A stretch of 33,691 nucleotides of DNA from Tannerella sp. (lineage in GTDB: Bacteria > Bacteroidota > Bacteroidia > Bacteroidales > Tannerellaceae): NCBI GenBank assembly GCA_031258835.1, contig JAIRMH010000267.1:1-33691 (forward strand), read 5' to 3'. Below the pieces are notes generated by a model. That model was not told the DNA's origin. It did not search any database and saw only the letters and a list, made by a program, of their open reading frames with translations. The position numbers were made by a program, and so were the translations under genes. This document shows positions 17,201-25,477 of the stretch, in pieces (position 1 is the stretch's first letter; each line of letters opens with the position of its first letter).

Positions 17201-17539
17201 TGGTATGAAAACGAAGAATTGAGCGGAACTCCCGTAACCGAAATCCCGGTGGGAAGTACGGGAAATAAAGAATTTTGGGCGAAATGGGATATTAAAAATG
17301 CGATAAACACAGTGGACACGGCATTGCGCCTCTATCCGAATCCTGTTGTGAATGGAAAATTAACCATTGGCAACAGTTTGTCCGACGGCGGAAAAATTGA
17401 GATTTACAATCTTCTTGGTACGCTTGCCGGCGTTTATAACACGGCAGGAAGCAAATCGGTAATTGATATTTCGGCGTTGCCCGCAGGAACCTATGTTGTA
17501 AAGACCAGCGGTCAAATAGCTAAAATAGTGAAGAAGTAA
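14252..17539 (+). CDS. T9SS cargo with carbohydrate-binding-like modules and InlB repeats
   Basis: Predicted secreted, surface-attached binding protein of 1095 residues; no catalytic domain is recognised. Parts in order: signal peptide ending GGYAQAP; a LamG-like sandwich about 25-185 (YTVEIKAKLN, FHVYRLTATPWGQMNVYRDA); three galactose-binding-like CBM4/9-type modules, each opening with a variant of NLIANGGFED (about 187, 379 and 567) and having WAHSG(T/N)(S/N)SLRFS and FNVFLDDLVLYE-like strands; a LamG-like closing strand about 767 (YLFFGKSQNTASADIEVEYV); three InlB/Listeria-Bacteroides repeats about 804-1013; and a type A T9SS sorting domain about 1015-1095 (LRLYPNPVVNGKLTIGN, IEIYNLLGTLAGVY, ALPAGTYVVKTSG). 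The N-terminal portion is paralogous to that of the next gene. The signal plus the sorting domain imply transport through T9SS. Function is inferred as glycan capture or adhesion. Confidence 0.85.
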   Translation: MKKTKTIFLTACLSLFITGGYAQAPVTLYSGESLPTEQSWNEWKLDNTVNSVAAPVTQTLTNDALRFSSVNEANQFSQLGWYKTGLGLDLSKGYTVEIKAKLNVATKGSFNIQGFDNEGKGFRIGISETAITNQSNPLDSTTVIASNLTGDTEFHVYRLTATPWGQMNVYRDAVLIGTFPLKAFQFDNIIENGGFEDEEFPDFQSNAILERISERPFAGQSALLINSDGKNNGTNPKEGMTTREFPLKPDTDYEFSMTRRRAILNDEWAWRDFGAYWNTQSGSVREQNVTNSAPCEKWWNNGFENPGWITGTETLNKGSDVDKNTIRFEFPSWIRNTNNTSKVAIDNIVLREKTGLKVGVTTTPESGIPDPVFPEEYTNLIANGGFEDHTINNDGTTYTWTLSNEDNNNEPVGSNSLWNGSVRIQRNDKPDDELTEGNGATKWAHSGTSSLRFSTLGNNANNFDFVKELDAGKTYRFNFWHKNPRWDDWGWLKVKIGDTVIWGQESKARNNVWANVDLIFTTTSENKTLHLYTTSADHGDWFNVFLDDLVLYEITGAVDPQIAGKTNLIANGDFEDTSIDNAGQTYTWALASDVESNDSNYPVAWNEQWGSYVRIQDKQKQTDTGLQWAHSGNNSLRFSFLDDMGHAQTFEGLSSDVYPNTYRINMDFKKELEPNKTYTFVFWIRSANYGDKGKVAIANDDIRIWEQEMSTQFVNWTRKSVTFSTTAANHTLRFITEFTGWFNFYLDDLFLYEEDTYVPYEANGDSYLFFGKSQNTASADIEVEYVKIIDDGAYAPGEEYDIVVTYNLNGGEGDTESNYNTANEAVTLPVPTRTGYTFLGWYDNSAFTGEAVTEIPKETTDDKEFWAKWEAIAYTVTYNLNGGTGDETGTYTIESNTLTLPVPARTGYTFRGWYDNSAFTGEAVTEIPAGSTGNKEFWAKWEAIAYAITYNLNGGTGDETGTYTIETAVTLPVPAKDDYDFAGWYENEELSGTPVTEIPVGSTGNKEFWAKWDIKNAINTVDTALRLYPNPVVNGKLTIGNSLSDGGKIEIYNLLGTLAGVYNTAGSKSVIDISALPAGTYVVKTSGQIAKIVKK
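16661..17290 (+). repeat. Three tandem InlB-type repeats, 216-base period
   Basis: Three in-frame units start at 16661, 16877 and 17093, each opening with (V/I)TYNLNGG and closing with EFWAKW. Units 1 and 2 share a nearly identical second half (TGYTF, WYDNSAFTGEAVTEIP), whereas units 2 and 3 share a nearly identical first half (YNLNGGTGDETGTYTIE). The pattern suggests recent unequal exchange within the array. The units belong to the InlB B-repeat/Listeria-Bacteroides family, which usually acts as a rigid stalk. Confidence 0.85.
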
Positions 17540-17545
17540 AAAACA

Positions 17546-17595
17546 GACCTCTACCTTGCCTCCCTTCTCCCGGAGAAGGGGGCAAGATAAAGGTC
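17546..17595. repeat. Nested hairpin in the spacer, terminator-like or REP-like
   Basis: A long interrupted stem occupies most of the 80-base spacer. GACCT (17546-17550) pairs with AGGTC (17591-17595), CTTGCC pairs with GGCAAG, and CCCTTCTC pairs with GAGAAGGG around a CCG loop. CTCCCTTCTC...GAGAAGGG elements of this sort occur as dispersed intergenic repeats in many bacteria. No T-run follows directly, so partial termination or RNA processing is more likely than full termination. Confidence 0.65.
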
Positions 17596-17619
17596 ATAAT
17601 TAATTAAACTTTTATAGAA

Positions 17620-20600
17620 ATGAAAACAGGTAAAATTATTTTTATAATGATGTGCCTGCTCGTATTTTCGTGGAAGATACAGGCACAATCATTGGTAGAG
17701 ATATATAGAGGTACTTCTTTACCAACCGCACAAGGTTGGAACGAATTACGTTTCGATAATACGATGCCCTGGGAACAGGCGGCAAAAGATTTGTTGGCGC
17801 CCCCTTCGAAGTTTTCGGCTGTTGCCGGTACGACCCTCAAGCTGAAAGTCGACGAAGCGATTAATAGCAACGGTGATTATCCCTTGTATTCACAGTTAGG
17901 CTGGTACAGGACACGTACCGGATTTTCGCCGGCTATTGGTTTTACGGTAGAATTTAAGGCGAAAGTGATTAACTCGCCGAACGGCGCATTTACCGTTTCG
18001 GGCGTTGGCGGAGGCAAAGGTTTCCGTTTGGAATTTTCGAACAACCGGCTTACCGAACACGCCAATGTATTGGATACGGTTCGGGTATTGAGTACCGCCG
18101 GCACTACCGACGCTTATCATGTGTATCGCGTAGCTGTTGCTTCCGATGAAAAAGTGCGCGTATGGCGCGACGGCTCTTTACTGGGCGAATTGCCTTTGCA
18201 AAATTTCAAACTCGACAATATCCTGAAAGACGGCGGTTTTGAAAACGGAGAAGACGCCGAGGCGCATGGCTGGATTTATACGGATGAAGGAAAAAGCGGC
18301 TCTATTACCGTAACTGCCGACCCCAACTACGTGCATACGGGAAAATACGGTTTGTATGTGAATAAGGGACTGCATAAAAACGATTTTATCCCCGTGAAGC
18401 CGGGAGCGGTATACGATATGACGGCCTGGGGAAAAGTCATTTCCTATCCTGAGGGAGATAATAATTGGCGTGACTTTAACGGCTGGCACGATCCGGCAGC
18501 CGACAAAAGCGTGTATTTTGTAGCCGACAGAAATAACCCGGATTGGAAATACTACGAAAAACTGGGGATGGAAGGCGGAGCGCATTTCCAGCGGTTTATT
18601 GTGGAAACGCCTACCGGCGATAATAATACGAATCAAATGGCGTTTGACGATCTGCATTACAGCGAACGCATTACTGCTTCCCGCATTCCTGCCGGCGCGG
18701 TGAATATCTTCCCCAACGGCGATTTTGAAGACCCTTGTTACGATTATTTCCCGACCGGCGACTCGCGCAACGACACTTGCATCGTTAATCCGGACAACTA
18801 TCGCTATTCAGCCGATACTTATTATGGCGGACAGGCGGACAATGATGCAGGATGGTTTGACCCGCCTTACTATGCCGAACACAACGCAGCCCCTTTCTGG
18901 CATCCTTTTTGGGGAGCGCGCGTGCGTATGCAGTACGACAGACAACCCGGTAGCGATGAAGCAGGAAACCACTATGCACGCGGAAAATACTCCCTGCGCT
19001 ACTTCAATTGCGGAGGTGCTAACATCGGATACGGTGAAGACTTTTCCTCCGGAATAGGGGAAAACCGAGGTAGCAACAGCGAAATCAAAACAGTACCCAT
19101 CAATCTTGAAGTCGGTAAAAAATACACCTTCCTTTTTGCGTATCATAATGCTAAATACGAAGGAGACGGAATGAATGTGATTGTAAAAAACGGCAACCGG
19201 GAAATTTACCGAAGGGAAGCCAAAGGCAGTAATACTTTCCCTGAGTGGAGAGACGAGGTAATCGAATTTACAACCGATGCGGACAACCATGCGCTTCAAA
19301 TCCGGACCGAACGCATTGCCGGCAACTGGGAAGGATACCCGTATACGCCCAGCGTTATCTATTTTGACGATTTCTTCCTCTTCGAAGGCGAACTCCTGCC
19401 CCAGGACCATACACACCTCTTTTTCGGAAAACAAACCGGAACGAACGGGGTGGAAGTAGAGATTGAATATATAAAAATAGACAATACAGGCGCTTATACT
19501 CCCGACGGAACTCCTATCTCCTCGTCTTACACAAAGAAAGAGGCTCCGCTGATGACGGTCTGGGGCGAAGCATTGCAGCCGACCGACCCGATTTTGAACG
19601 AATATCCGCGTCCGCAACTCAAACGGGAAGGTTGGACAAACCTAAACGGTATTTGGGATTATACCTGTAAAAACAAAGACGATTTCGGTATATACAAGGC
19701 TAATGAAACCTATAATCAGGAAATACTGGTTCCTTTCCCTGCCGAATCGGCTCTTTCGGGAATTATGGAAGTTGAATACAACAACCAAAATAAAGTTCAC
19801 ATTTACAAACGTACTGCAACGATTGCAAAACCTTCCGATAGCAGAAGAGTGATATTGAACTTCGGCGCAATAGACTGGGAAAGTTACGTATTTGTGAACG
19901 GACAGGAAGTAGCTCACCACAAAGGAGGCTTCGATCCTTTCTCTGCCGATATTACCGATAAGTTAAATACAAACGGCAATCAGGAAATCGTAATACAGGC
20001 ATTTGACCCGACACGGGGCGGACAACCTTCCGGAAAACAATCCCCAACTCCGGACGCAACAAACTACACGCCCGCATCGGGTATCTGGCAAACCGTCTGG
20101 ACGGAACTCGTAAACCCGGCTTATGTAACCGGTGTGGCGCTCACTCCGGTGGATAACACGGCGGTAAAAGTAAAAGTGGAAGCCGCCAATGCCGGTGGCG
20201 CTACGGCTACCGTGAAAGTGTTCGACGGAGCCAACCAGGTAGCAACGGCCAATGTTGCTGTAGGTACGGAAACGGCTATTCCCATCGCCAACGCAAAACT
20301 CTGGTCGCCCGAAACGCCTTTCCTCTACAATGTAAAAGTAGAACTGAAAAAAGACGGCGTAGCCGCCGACGAAGTAACTTCCTATTTCGGTATGCGTAAA
20401 ATAGAAGTGAAAAAATTGCGCGATAAACCCTTCGTTTACCTGAACGAACTTCCGGTATTCAGCTATGCAACCCTCGACCAAGGCTATTTCCCCGACGGCA
20501 TTTACACGCCGGCCTCTTACGATGTTTTCCGCCACGACCTCTTGAAACTGAAAGAACTTGGCTTCAACGCCGTGCGCAAATTTGAAAAGATTGAACCGGC

Positions 20601-23001
20601 CATCTGGTATCACCTCGCCGACTCGCTCGGGTTCCTTGTATGGCAAGACATACCGGCCGCCCACAATGTTTCTGGGGCGATTGCCGAACTCAGTACCGAA
20701 GCGGCACGCAAAGCCAACTTCCTGCGCGAAACGGCTGCAATGAGCAAGAGTATCCGCAACTTCCCGTCTATCGTGGCATGGATTGGATTCAACGATAGCT
20801 GGGGACAATACGAAGGTACTATCGAACACACCAAAAACACCGTCGACTTGCTCCGCTCGCTGAACGACGGACGTCTTATCGTTCCCGAATCGGGCGGAGA
20901 CCATTTTGAACTCGGAGACGCGGTTTCGTCTCATGGTTTACCTACGCCTGTTTTGCACGCCAACGCTTACAACGAGCGCGCTTCGATTTGCGGAGTAACC
21001 GGTAATTACAATTATGCGATCAGCGGGAACATTTGGGACTCAAGCAGTTCGAGCGACATTAAAGATGACTCGACTTATGCCGCCCGTTTGGGAGAGTTTA
21101 CCGCTGCCGCCGGAAGTCTTACACTATCAGGTATAAGCGGTTTGGCAATGGTGCAAACTACCGACGTTGAAAGAGAAATCAACGGTTTGGTGACCTACGA
21201 TCGCAAAGTCTACAAGTATGCCGGTTCGGACAGCATAGCCGGTAAGGTATTGAAAGAAAATACGGCCTTTATGAAAACGAAGATTACCGCGCCCATCCTG
21301 AAATTGCAAGCTCAGGGAGGTGAAACATGGAAATACCTGGACGGGGCAAAAGATATGCCTGAACCTCCATCCGGATGGAACAGCAATCCCACATTCGACG
21401 ACAGCAGTTGGCTCGAAGGTTTGTCGGCGTTCGGCGACAGAACATCGTGGAACACTTACTGGGGCGGCTCGGATCGCGGATTGTATCTCCGTAAAATGGT
21501 CGATATTCCTGTTTTGGAACCAGGCGACAGCTTGAAGTTCACTATGTTTTACGATGATTTCTTTGAATTTTACATCAATGGCGTATTGGCGGCTTCTGTA
21601 GTAGACGCCGGTCAATGTTGGGTCGATGATTATGTAAGCATTACTATTTCCGATGCGGCGAAAGCCGCCATCCAATACGGCAGTGCCAACCTGTTTGCGC
21701 TTCATGTGGGCCAAAACACCGGCGGTGCGTATATGGACTTGGGCGTAACGACTACCAAACTGTCTTATCCGATCAATTATGAAATTCCGGATGTAACCCC
21801 GCAATGGATAGAGATTGCTACGGCCGAAGAATGGAACAATATAGCGAACAACCTCGACGGTTTCTACCGCCTGACAGCTGATATTGATCTCAATGAAGTT
21901 ACATACATGCCTGTCGGCAGCACCAATTCTCCTTTCAAGGGTTACATTGACGGACAAAACCACACGGTTGTATGTCCCGAAATGCGCAATTACAGCAACG
22001 ACCGCATTGGCTTGTTCGCCTGTGCCGATGGCGCTTATTTTGTTAATCTGCGCTTTACAGGGGCATATATAGATGTTGCCGAGCGAGCCGATGTAGGTGT
22101 TTTGCTTGGCCGCGGTAAAGGTATTACGGTAGAACACGTCGTATTCGACGTACACGAAACTTATGGAGGAATCGTAGTCAACGGCCGTGAACATGTCGGT
22201 ATTGTTGCCGGTATGCTCGAAAGCGGTAAATTATCGACCATTAAAGACGTATATGTTGTAGACGGCGCGGTTGAATCGACCGAAAACCAGGCGGGAGGAT
22301 TAGTGGGAATCATGTGCGATACGCGCATTACCAATTCCTACTTTACCGGAACAGTGGCCATCACCCACGACAGTCGCTTAACAGCAGACAATCGCGACGC
22401 TTCGGGTATCGCGGCGCAACTCGAAGGCGGTCATAATTTCCTCAAAGGTGTAATGTCGCTGGCAACAAGTATCGGGAGCGCTTCGGGAAACGAATTTATT
22501 TCATACAACGGCGGCGGATATGTTGATATCGACTCGGCTACCTGCTTTGTCCGAAACAATATGACGCTCGACCCCTTGCAAGACTCGAACCGATCCGGAC
22601 AGTTTGCCCGTGCATCCGAATCAATGAAACGCCCGGAAAGCGCTTTCAAATCTTATCCCTTGTATGCCGGAGCCGGCTGGGATCTGATAAATAGATGGGG
22701 AATCCCGAAAGGAGGCGGGTACCCGATTTTCAGAACAATTCCAGGCGCCGAATTTGAACCCTACACGTCTGTGCCGGTAGTAACAAAACCGGAAAACAAA
22801 ATGAAAGTTTATTCGACCGGTGGCAATGTAGTCCTGGTGGCCGACCAACCGACTGCCGTTTGGATATACAACCTGCAAGGTTTGCTGGTAGAACGTACGG
22901 ACATCGACAGAACGCAAACGATTGCGCTGCCGCATGATATTTACATCGTGAGATCGGTGCAAAACGGCAGCGTGAAGACAGTGAAAATTATAAACAGGTA
23001 A
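17620..23001 (+). CDS. Giant GH2-like protein with substituted catalytic residues, CBMs, GLUG beta-helix and sorting domain
   Basis: Secreted modular protein of 1793 residues. Order: signal peptide ending KIQAQ; LamG-like sandwich about 25-200; two CBM4/9-like modules (about 205-345, NILKDGGFENGED; about 355-595, NIFPNGDFEDPC); a closing LamG-like strand (LFFGKQTGTNGVEVEIEYIK); a GH2 unit about 644-1225 (EYPRPQLKREGWTNLNGIWD; SGIWQTVWTEL; TIM barrel from about 932); a jelly roll about 1236-1390; a repeat region about 1395-1700 with GLUG-type turns (GGLVGIMCDTRITNSYFTG); and a C-terminal segment about 1725-1793 resembling a T9SS sorting domain (VWIYNLQGLLVE, IYIVRSVQNGSVKTVKI). In the GH2 barrel the acid/base motif FNE is FND (Asp1059), and the nucleophile motif CGEYGG of the neighbouring GH2 proteins is CGVTGN (Val1126). 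It is therefore probably not a working glycosidase, and more likely a binding protein. Confidence 0.85.
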   Translation: MKTGKIIFIMMCLLVFSWKIQAQSLVEIYRGTSLPTAQGWNELRFDNTMPWEQAAKDLLAPPSKFSAVAGTTLKLKVDEAINSNGDYPLYSQLGWYRTRTGFSPAIGFTVEFKAKVINSPNGAFTVSGVGGGKGFRLEFSNNRLTEHANVLDTVRVLSTAGTTDAYHVYRVAVASDEKVRVWRDGSLLGELPLQNFKLDNILKDGGFENGEDAEAHGWIYTDEGKSGSITVTADPNYVHTGKYGLYVNKGLHKNDFIPVKPGAVYDMTAWGKVISYPEGDNNWRDFNGWHDPAADKSVYFVADRNNPDWKYYEKLGMEGGAHFQRFIVETPTGDNNTNQMAFDDLHYSERITASRIPAGAVNIFPNGDFEDPCYDYFPTGDSRNDTCIVNPDNYRYSADTYYGGQADNDAGWFDPPYYAEHNAAPFWHPFWGARVRMQYDRQPGSDEAGNHYARGKYSLRYFNCGGANIGYGEDFSSGIGENRGSNSEIKTVPINLEVGKKYTFLFAYHNAKYEGDGMNVIVKNGNREIYRREAKGSNTFPEWRDEVIEFTTDADNHALQIRTERIAGNWEGYPYTPSVIYFDDFFLFEGELLPQDHTHLFFGKQTGTNGVEVEIEYIKIDNTGAYTPDGTPISSSYTKKEAPLMTVWGEALQPTDPILNEYPRPQLKREGWTNLNGIWDYTCKNKDDFGIYKANETYNQEILVPFPAESALSGIMEVEYNNQNKVHIYKRTATIAKPSDSRRVILNFGAIDWESYVFVNGQEVAHHKGGFDPFSADITDKLNTNGNQEIVIQAFDPTRGGQPSGKQSPTPDATNYTPASGIWQTVWTELVNPAYVTGVALTPVDNTAVKVKVEAANAGGATATVKVFDGANQVATANVAVGTETAIPIANAKLWSPETPFLYNVKVELKKDGVAADEVTSYFGMRKIEVKKLRDKPFVYLNELPVFSYATLDQGYFPDGIYTPASYDVFRHDLLKLKELGFNAVRKFEKIEPAIWYHLADSLGFLVWQDIPAAHNVSGAIAELSTEAARKANFLRETAAMSKSIRNFPSIVAWIGFNDSWGQYEGTIEHTKNTVDLLRSLNDGRLIVPESGGDHFELGDAVSSHGLPTPVLHANAYNERASICGVTGNYNYAISGNIWDSSSSSDIKDDSTYAARLGEFTAAAGSLTLSGISGLAMVQTTDVEREINGLVTYDRKVYKYAGSDSIAGKVLKENTAFMKTKITAPILKLQAQGGETWKYLDGAKDMPEPPSGWNSNPTFDDSSWLEGLSAFGDRTSWNTYWGGSDRGLYLRKMVDIPVLEPGDSLKFTMFYDDFFEFYINGVLAASVVDAGQCWVDDYVSITISDAAKAAIQYGSANLFALHVGQNTGGAYMDLGVTTTKLSYPINYEIPDVTPQWIEIATAEEWNNIANNLDGFYRLTADIDLNEVTYMPVGSTNSPFKGYIDGQNHTVVCPEMRNYSNDRIGLFACADGAYFVNLRFTGAYIDVAERADVGVLLGRGKGITVEHVVFDVHETYGGIVVNGREHVGIVAGMLESGKLSTIKDVYVVDGAVESTENQAGGLVGIMCDTRITNSYFTGTVAITHDSRLTADNRDASGIAAQLEGGHNFLKGVMSLATSIGSASGNEFISYNGGGYVDIDSATCFVRNNMTLDPLQDSNRSGQFARASESMKRPESAFKSYPLYAGAGWDLINRWGIPKGGGYPIFRTIPGAEFEPYTSVPVVTKPENKMKVYSTGGNVVLVADQPTAVWIYNLQGLLVERTDIDRTQTIALPHDIYIVRSVQNGSVKTVKIINR

Positions 23002-23042
23002 ATGAGTTAACGAGTTGACAAGTTAACCCGTCGCAAAAACAA

Positions 23043-23072
23043 TCCCTGCGTTTTTTGATCGAAACGCAGGGA
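23043..23072. repeat. Perfect 11-bp stem hairpin in the spacer
   Basis: TCCCTGCGTTT (23043-23053) and AAACGCAGGGA (23062-23072) are exact inverted repeats with an 8-base loop, between the giant GH2-like gene and the next GH2 gene. It is GC-rich at the base and not followed by a T-run. The surrounding spacer also holds GAGTTAACGAGTTGACAAG-type sequence, similar to that near the end of the next gene. Confidence 0.65.
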
Positions 23073-23134
23073 ACAAAGGGGCCGACTCGGTTTTGAGACA
23101 ACTCGTATGGATCGAATAAATAAACAATAAAACA

Positions 23135-25477
23135 ATGATCTCAAAAAACAAAAGTAAAAACAAATGGACTTTATTTCCGATGTGCTTTGCAATGCTTTTT
23201 CCGCACATCCTTTTTGCTCAAACACCCTACGAAAAGAAAACCGCAACATTAATGACGACTTGGGGTGAAAATCTTCGGGCGACCGATCCGGTTTTGCCCG
23301 AATACCCCCGTCCCCAGATGATGCGCGAAAAATGGCTGAACCTGAACGGAATCTGGCAATTCCAACCGGCTGCAAGCGCAACGGAAGCCCTGCCCGCCGG
23401 AAATCTCTCGCGGGAAATCCTGGTGCCTTTCCCTGTAGAATCGGCCCTTTCGGGCATCATGGAACACCACGAAAACGTCTGGTACCGCCGTTCGTTTACC
23501 GTTCCGGCAGACTGGGCGGGGCAACAGACGCTGCTTCATTTCGGGGCGGTCGATTACGCTTGCGAAATCTTTGTCAATGGCAAAAGCCTGGGTACGCATG
23601 AAGGAGGATACGACCCCTTTTCGTTCGACATAACGGACAAGCTGACCGCTAGCGGAAAGCAAGACCTCGCCGTCAGAGTCAGCGACCCGACCGACGCCAA
23701 AGGTTATCCCAGAGGGAAACAAACCCTTTACCCCGGAGGCATCATGTACACGTCCACCACCGGCATTTGGCAAACGGTATGGCTCGAAGCGGTACCTCCG
23801 ACCCGTATCGACGCTTTCCGCATGATCCCGGACATCGACTGCGCCGTTTTGAAATTTTATCCGACCACAGGCGGACAAAACATCCGAAGCCTGAAATTTC
23901 GCTTTCAAATTTACGACAACGGCCTCGAAATCGCCCGTACAACGCAAAGCTACCGGTCGGAAATGATACTGAACGTCCCTCAACCGCTCAAACTCTGGTC
24001 GCCCGACAGCCCTTTCCTCTACGATATGAAGGTTTTCCTCATCAACGGAACGGAAGTCATCGATTCCGTTTCAACCTATTTCGGGATGCGGAAAATATCA
24101 AGTAAATTAGTAAAGGGCCAATACAGGATGTGCCTCAACAATGAACCGCTTTTCCAGATGGGACCGCTCGACCAGGGCTTCTGGCCCGACGGAATCTATA
24201 CCGCACCCGCCGACGAAGCATTACGATTCGATATTGAAAAAACAAAAGCGTTAGGTTTCAATATGATACGAAAGCATATCAAAGTAGAACCGCAACGCTG
24301 GTATTACTGGTGCGACAAGCTCGGAATGTTGGTCTGGCAGGATATGCCTTCCATGAATTCGTATATCGACACGGGTAAACGTCCGATGCCGCCGCGTGAA
24401 GATGCCGCTTTTGAACGCGAACTCGAAGCGATGATAAAAACGCACTGGAACTCGCCCGCTATCGTTTCGTGGGTCATATTTAACGAATTTCAGGGTTTGC
24501 ACGGTGAGCCGAAACGGGTTGGTCAGGTTAAAAAATGGGACGATAGCCGCTTAGTCAATGTAAACAGCGGCGTGAATGATACGCGATACGGCAATACCGG
24601 TACCGACATCCTGGATTATCACAGTTATCCGCCCCCGGTCTGTCCACCGACAGCAGGATCGCAAATTCGCGTTTGCGGCGAATACGGCGGTATCGGTTAT
24701 TTCGAAAAAGGACATATTTGGAGCGAAGGAAATCCCTACGAAACGGTAGACAGTCGCGCCAAACTGCTGGATAAATACACGCTCTACGGCGAAATGCTGA
24801 TTTATTACAAAAGCAACAAAGGTTTAAGCGCCGCCGTCTACACCGAAATTACCGATGTGGAAATGGAATTGAACGGCTTGATGACTTACGACCGCAAGAT
24901 GATTAAAGGAAACAGAGAAGATTTCTTTGCCGTCAATCAGCGAATTATAAACGAAGAGCAATATTATACCGGTGTTGTCCCCACTGCGGACGAACGCGCC
25001 CAGACATGGAAATATACGACCTCTCAGCCGGACGACGCATGGATTTCCAGCAGCTTTGATGATTCGGAATGGACAACAGGCCTTGGCGGTTTCGGAACGG
25101 AAAAAACGCCGGAAGCGGTTATCAAAACGACCTGGAACACAGAAAATATCTGGTTGCGACGGACATTCTATTTGCCGGCAAATGCACTCGAATCGGAAAA
25201 ACTGATGCTCAAAGTACATCACGACGAAGATTGCCGGATATACATCAACGGCATAAATGCGCTCAATCTGACGGGTTACACCGGAGATTACGCTCTCCAC
25301 GATATATCGCCGGACGCCCGCGCAGCTCTGGTTCCGGACGGCGAAAACACCCTGGCTGTATATTGCCGGCAAACACGCGGAGGACAATACATCGACGCAG
25401 GTATTTATAAAAAAGAGACAAATAAACAGGTTAGCAAGTTAACAAATAATTCAAAATTCAAAATTCAAAATGATTAA
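23135..25477 (+). CDS. GH2 family glycoside hydrolase with C-terminal jelly roll
   Basis: Exported GH2 exo-glycosidase, probably beta-galactosidase-, beta-glucuronidase- or arabinosidase-like; the specificity is not determined. It has 780 residues. Signal peptide about 1-29 (FPMCFAMLFPHILFAQ). GH2 N-terminal sandwich about 38-225 (EYPRPQMMREKWLNLNGIWQ, VPFPVESALSGIM, FVNGKSLGTHEGGYDPFSFD), Ig-like sandwich about 225-305, TIM barrel about 305-610 with LGFNMIRKHIKVEPQRWYYW, acid/base Glu451 in IFNEFQG and nucleophile Glu516 in CGEYGG, and a jelly roll about 620-757 (HHDEDCRIYINGI, YCRQTRGGQYIDAG). No T9SS sorting domain is visible. The last 20 or so residues (KKETNKQVSKLTNNSKFKIQ) are encoded by spacer-type repetitive DNA. 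The stop overlaps the next ATG by 8 bases. It is a close paralogue of the first half of the last gene in the window. Confidence 0.93.
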   Translation: MISKNKSKNKWTLFPMCFAMLFPHILFAQTPYEKKTATLMTTWGENLRATDPVLPEYPRPQMMREKWLNLNGIWQFQPAASATEALPAGNLSREILVPFPVESALSGIMEHHENVWYRRSFTVPADWAGQQTLLHFGAVDYACEIFVNGKSLGTHEGGYDPFSFDITDKLTASGKQDLAVRVSDPTDAKGYPRGKQTLYPGGIMYTSTTGIWQTVWLEAVPPTRIDAFRMIPDIDCAVLKFYPTTGGQNIRSLKFRFQIYDNGLEIARTTQSYRSEMILNVPQPLKLWSPDSPFLYDMKVFLINGTEVIDSVSTYFGMRKISSKLVKGQYRMCLNNEPLFQMGPLDQGFWPDGIYTAPADEALRFDIEKTKALGFNMIRKHIKVEPQRWYYWCDKLGMLVWQDMPSMNSYIDTGKRPMPPREDAAFERELEAMIKTHWNSPAIVSWVIFNEFQGLHGEPKRVGQVKKWDDSRLVNVNSGVNDTRYGNTGTDILDYHSYPPPVCPPTAGSQIRVCGEYGGIGYFEKGHIWSEGNPYETVDSRAKLLDKYTLYGEMLIYYKSNKGLSAAVYTEITDVEMELNGLMTYDRKMIKGNREDFFAVNQRIINEEQYYTGVVPTADERAQTWKYTTSQPDDAWISSSFDDSEWTTGLGGFGTEKTPEAVIKTTWNTENIWLRRTFYLPANALESEKLMLKVHHDEDCRIYINGINALNLTGYTGDYALHDISPDARAALVPDGENTLAVYCRQTRGGQYIDAGIYKKETNKQVSKLTNNSKFKIQND
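25447..25470 (+). repeat. ATTCAAA tandem repeat at a gene junction
   Basis: Three near-perfect copies of ATTCAAA(A) lie across the 3' end of the GH2 gene and run into the ATG of the next gene. Similar short A/T-rich repeats are common between genes in Bacteroidota. Here they are translated (NSKFKIQND), which suggests that the original stop codon of the GH2 gene was lost or moved. Confidence 0.6.

Noticed and set aside
21127-22194. 355-codon minus-strand reading frame
   Set aside because: Antisense shadow of the jelly-roll and GLUG region of the giant GH2-like gene; composition is typical of a reverse-complement artefact.
25447-25470. Possible CRISPR-like array from ATTCAAA repeats
   Set aside because: Units are only 7-8 bases, have no spacers and are at a gene junction. 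No cas gene is present.
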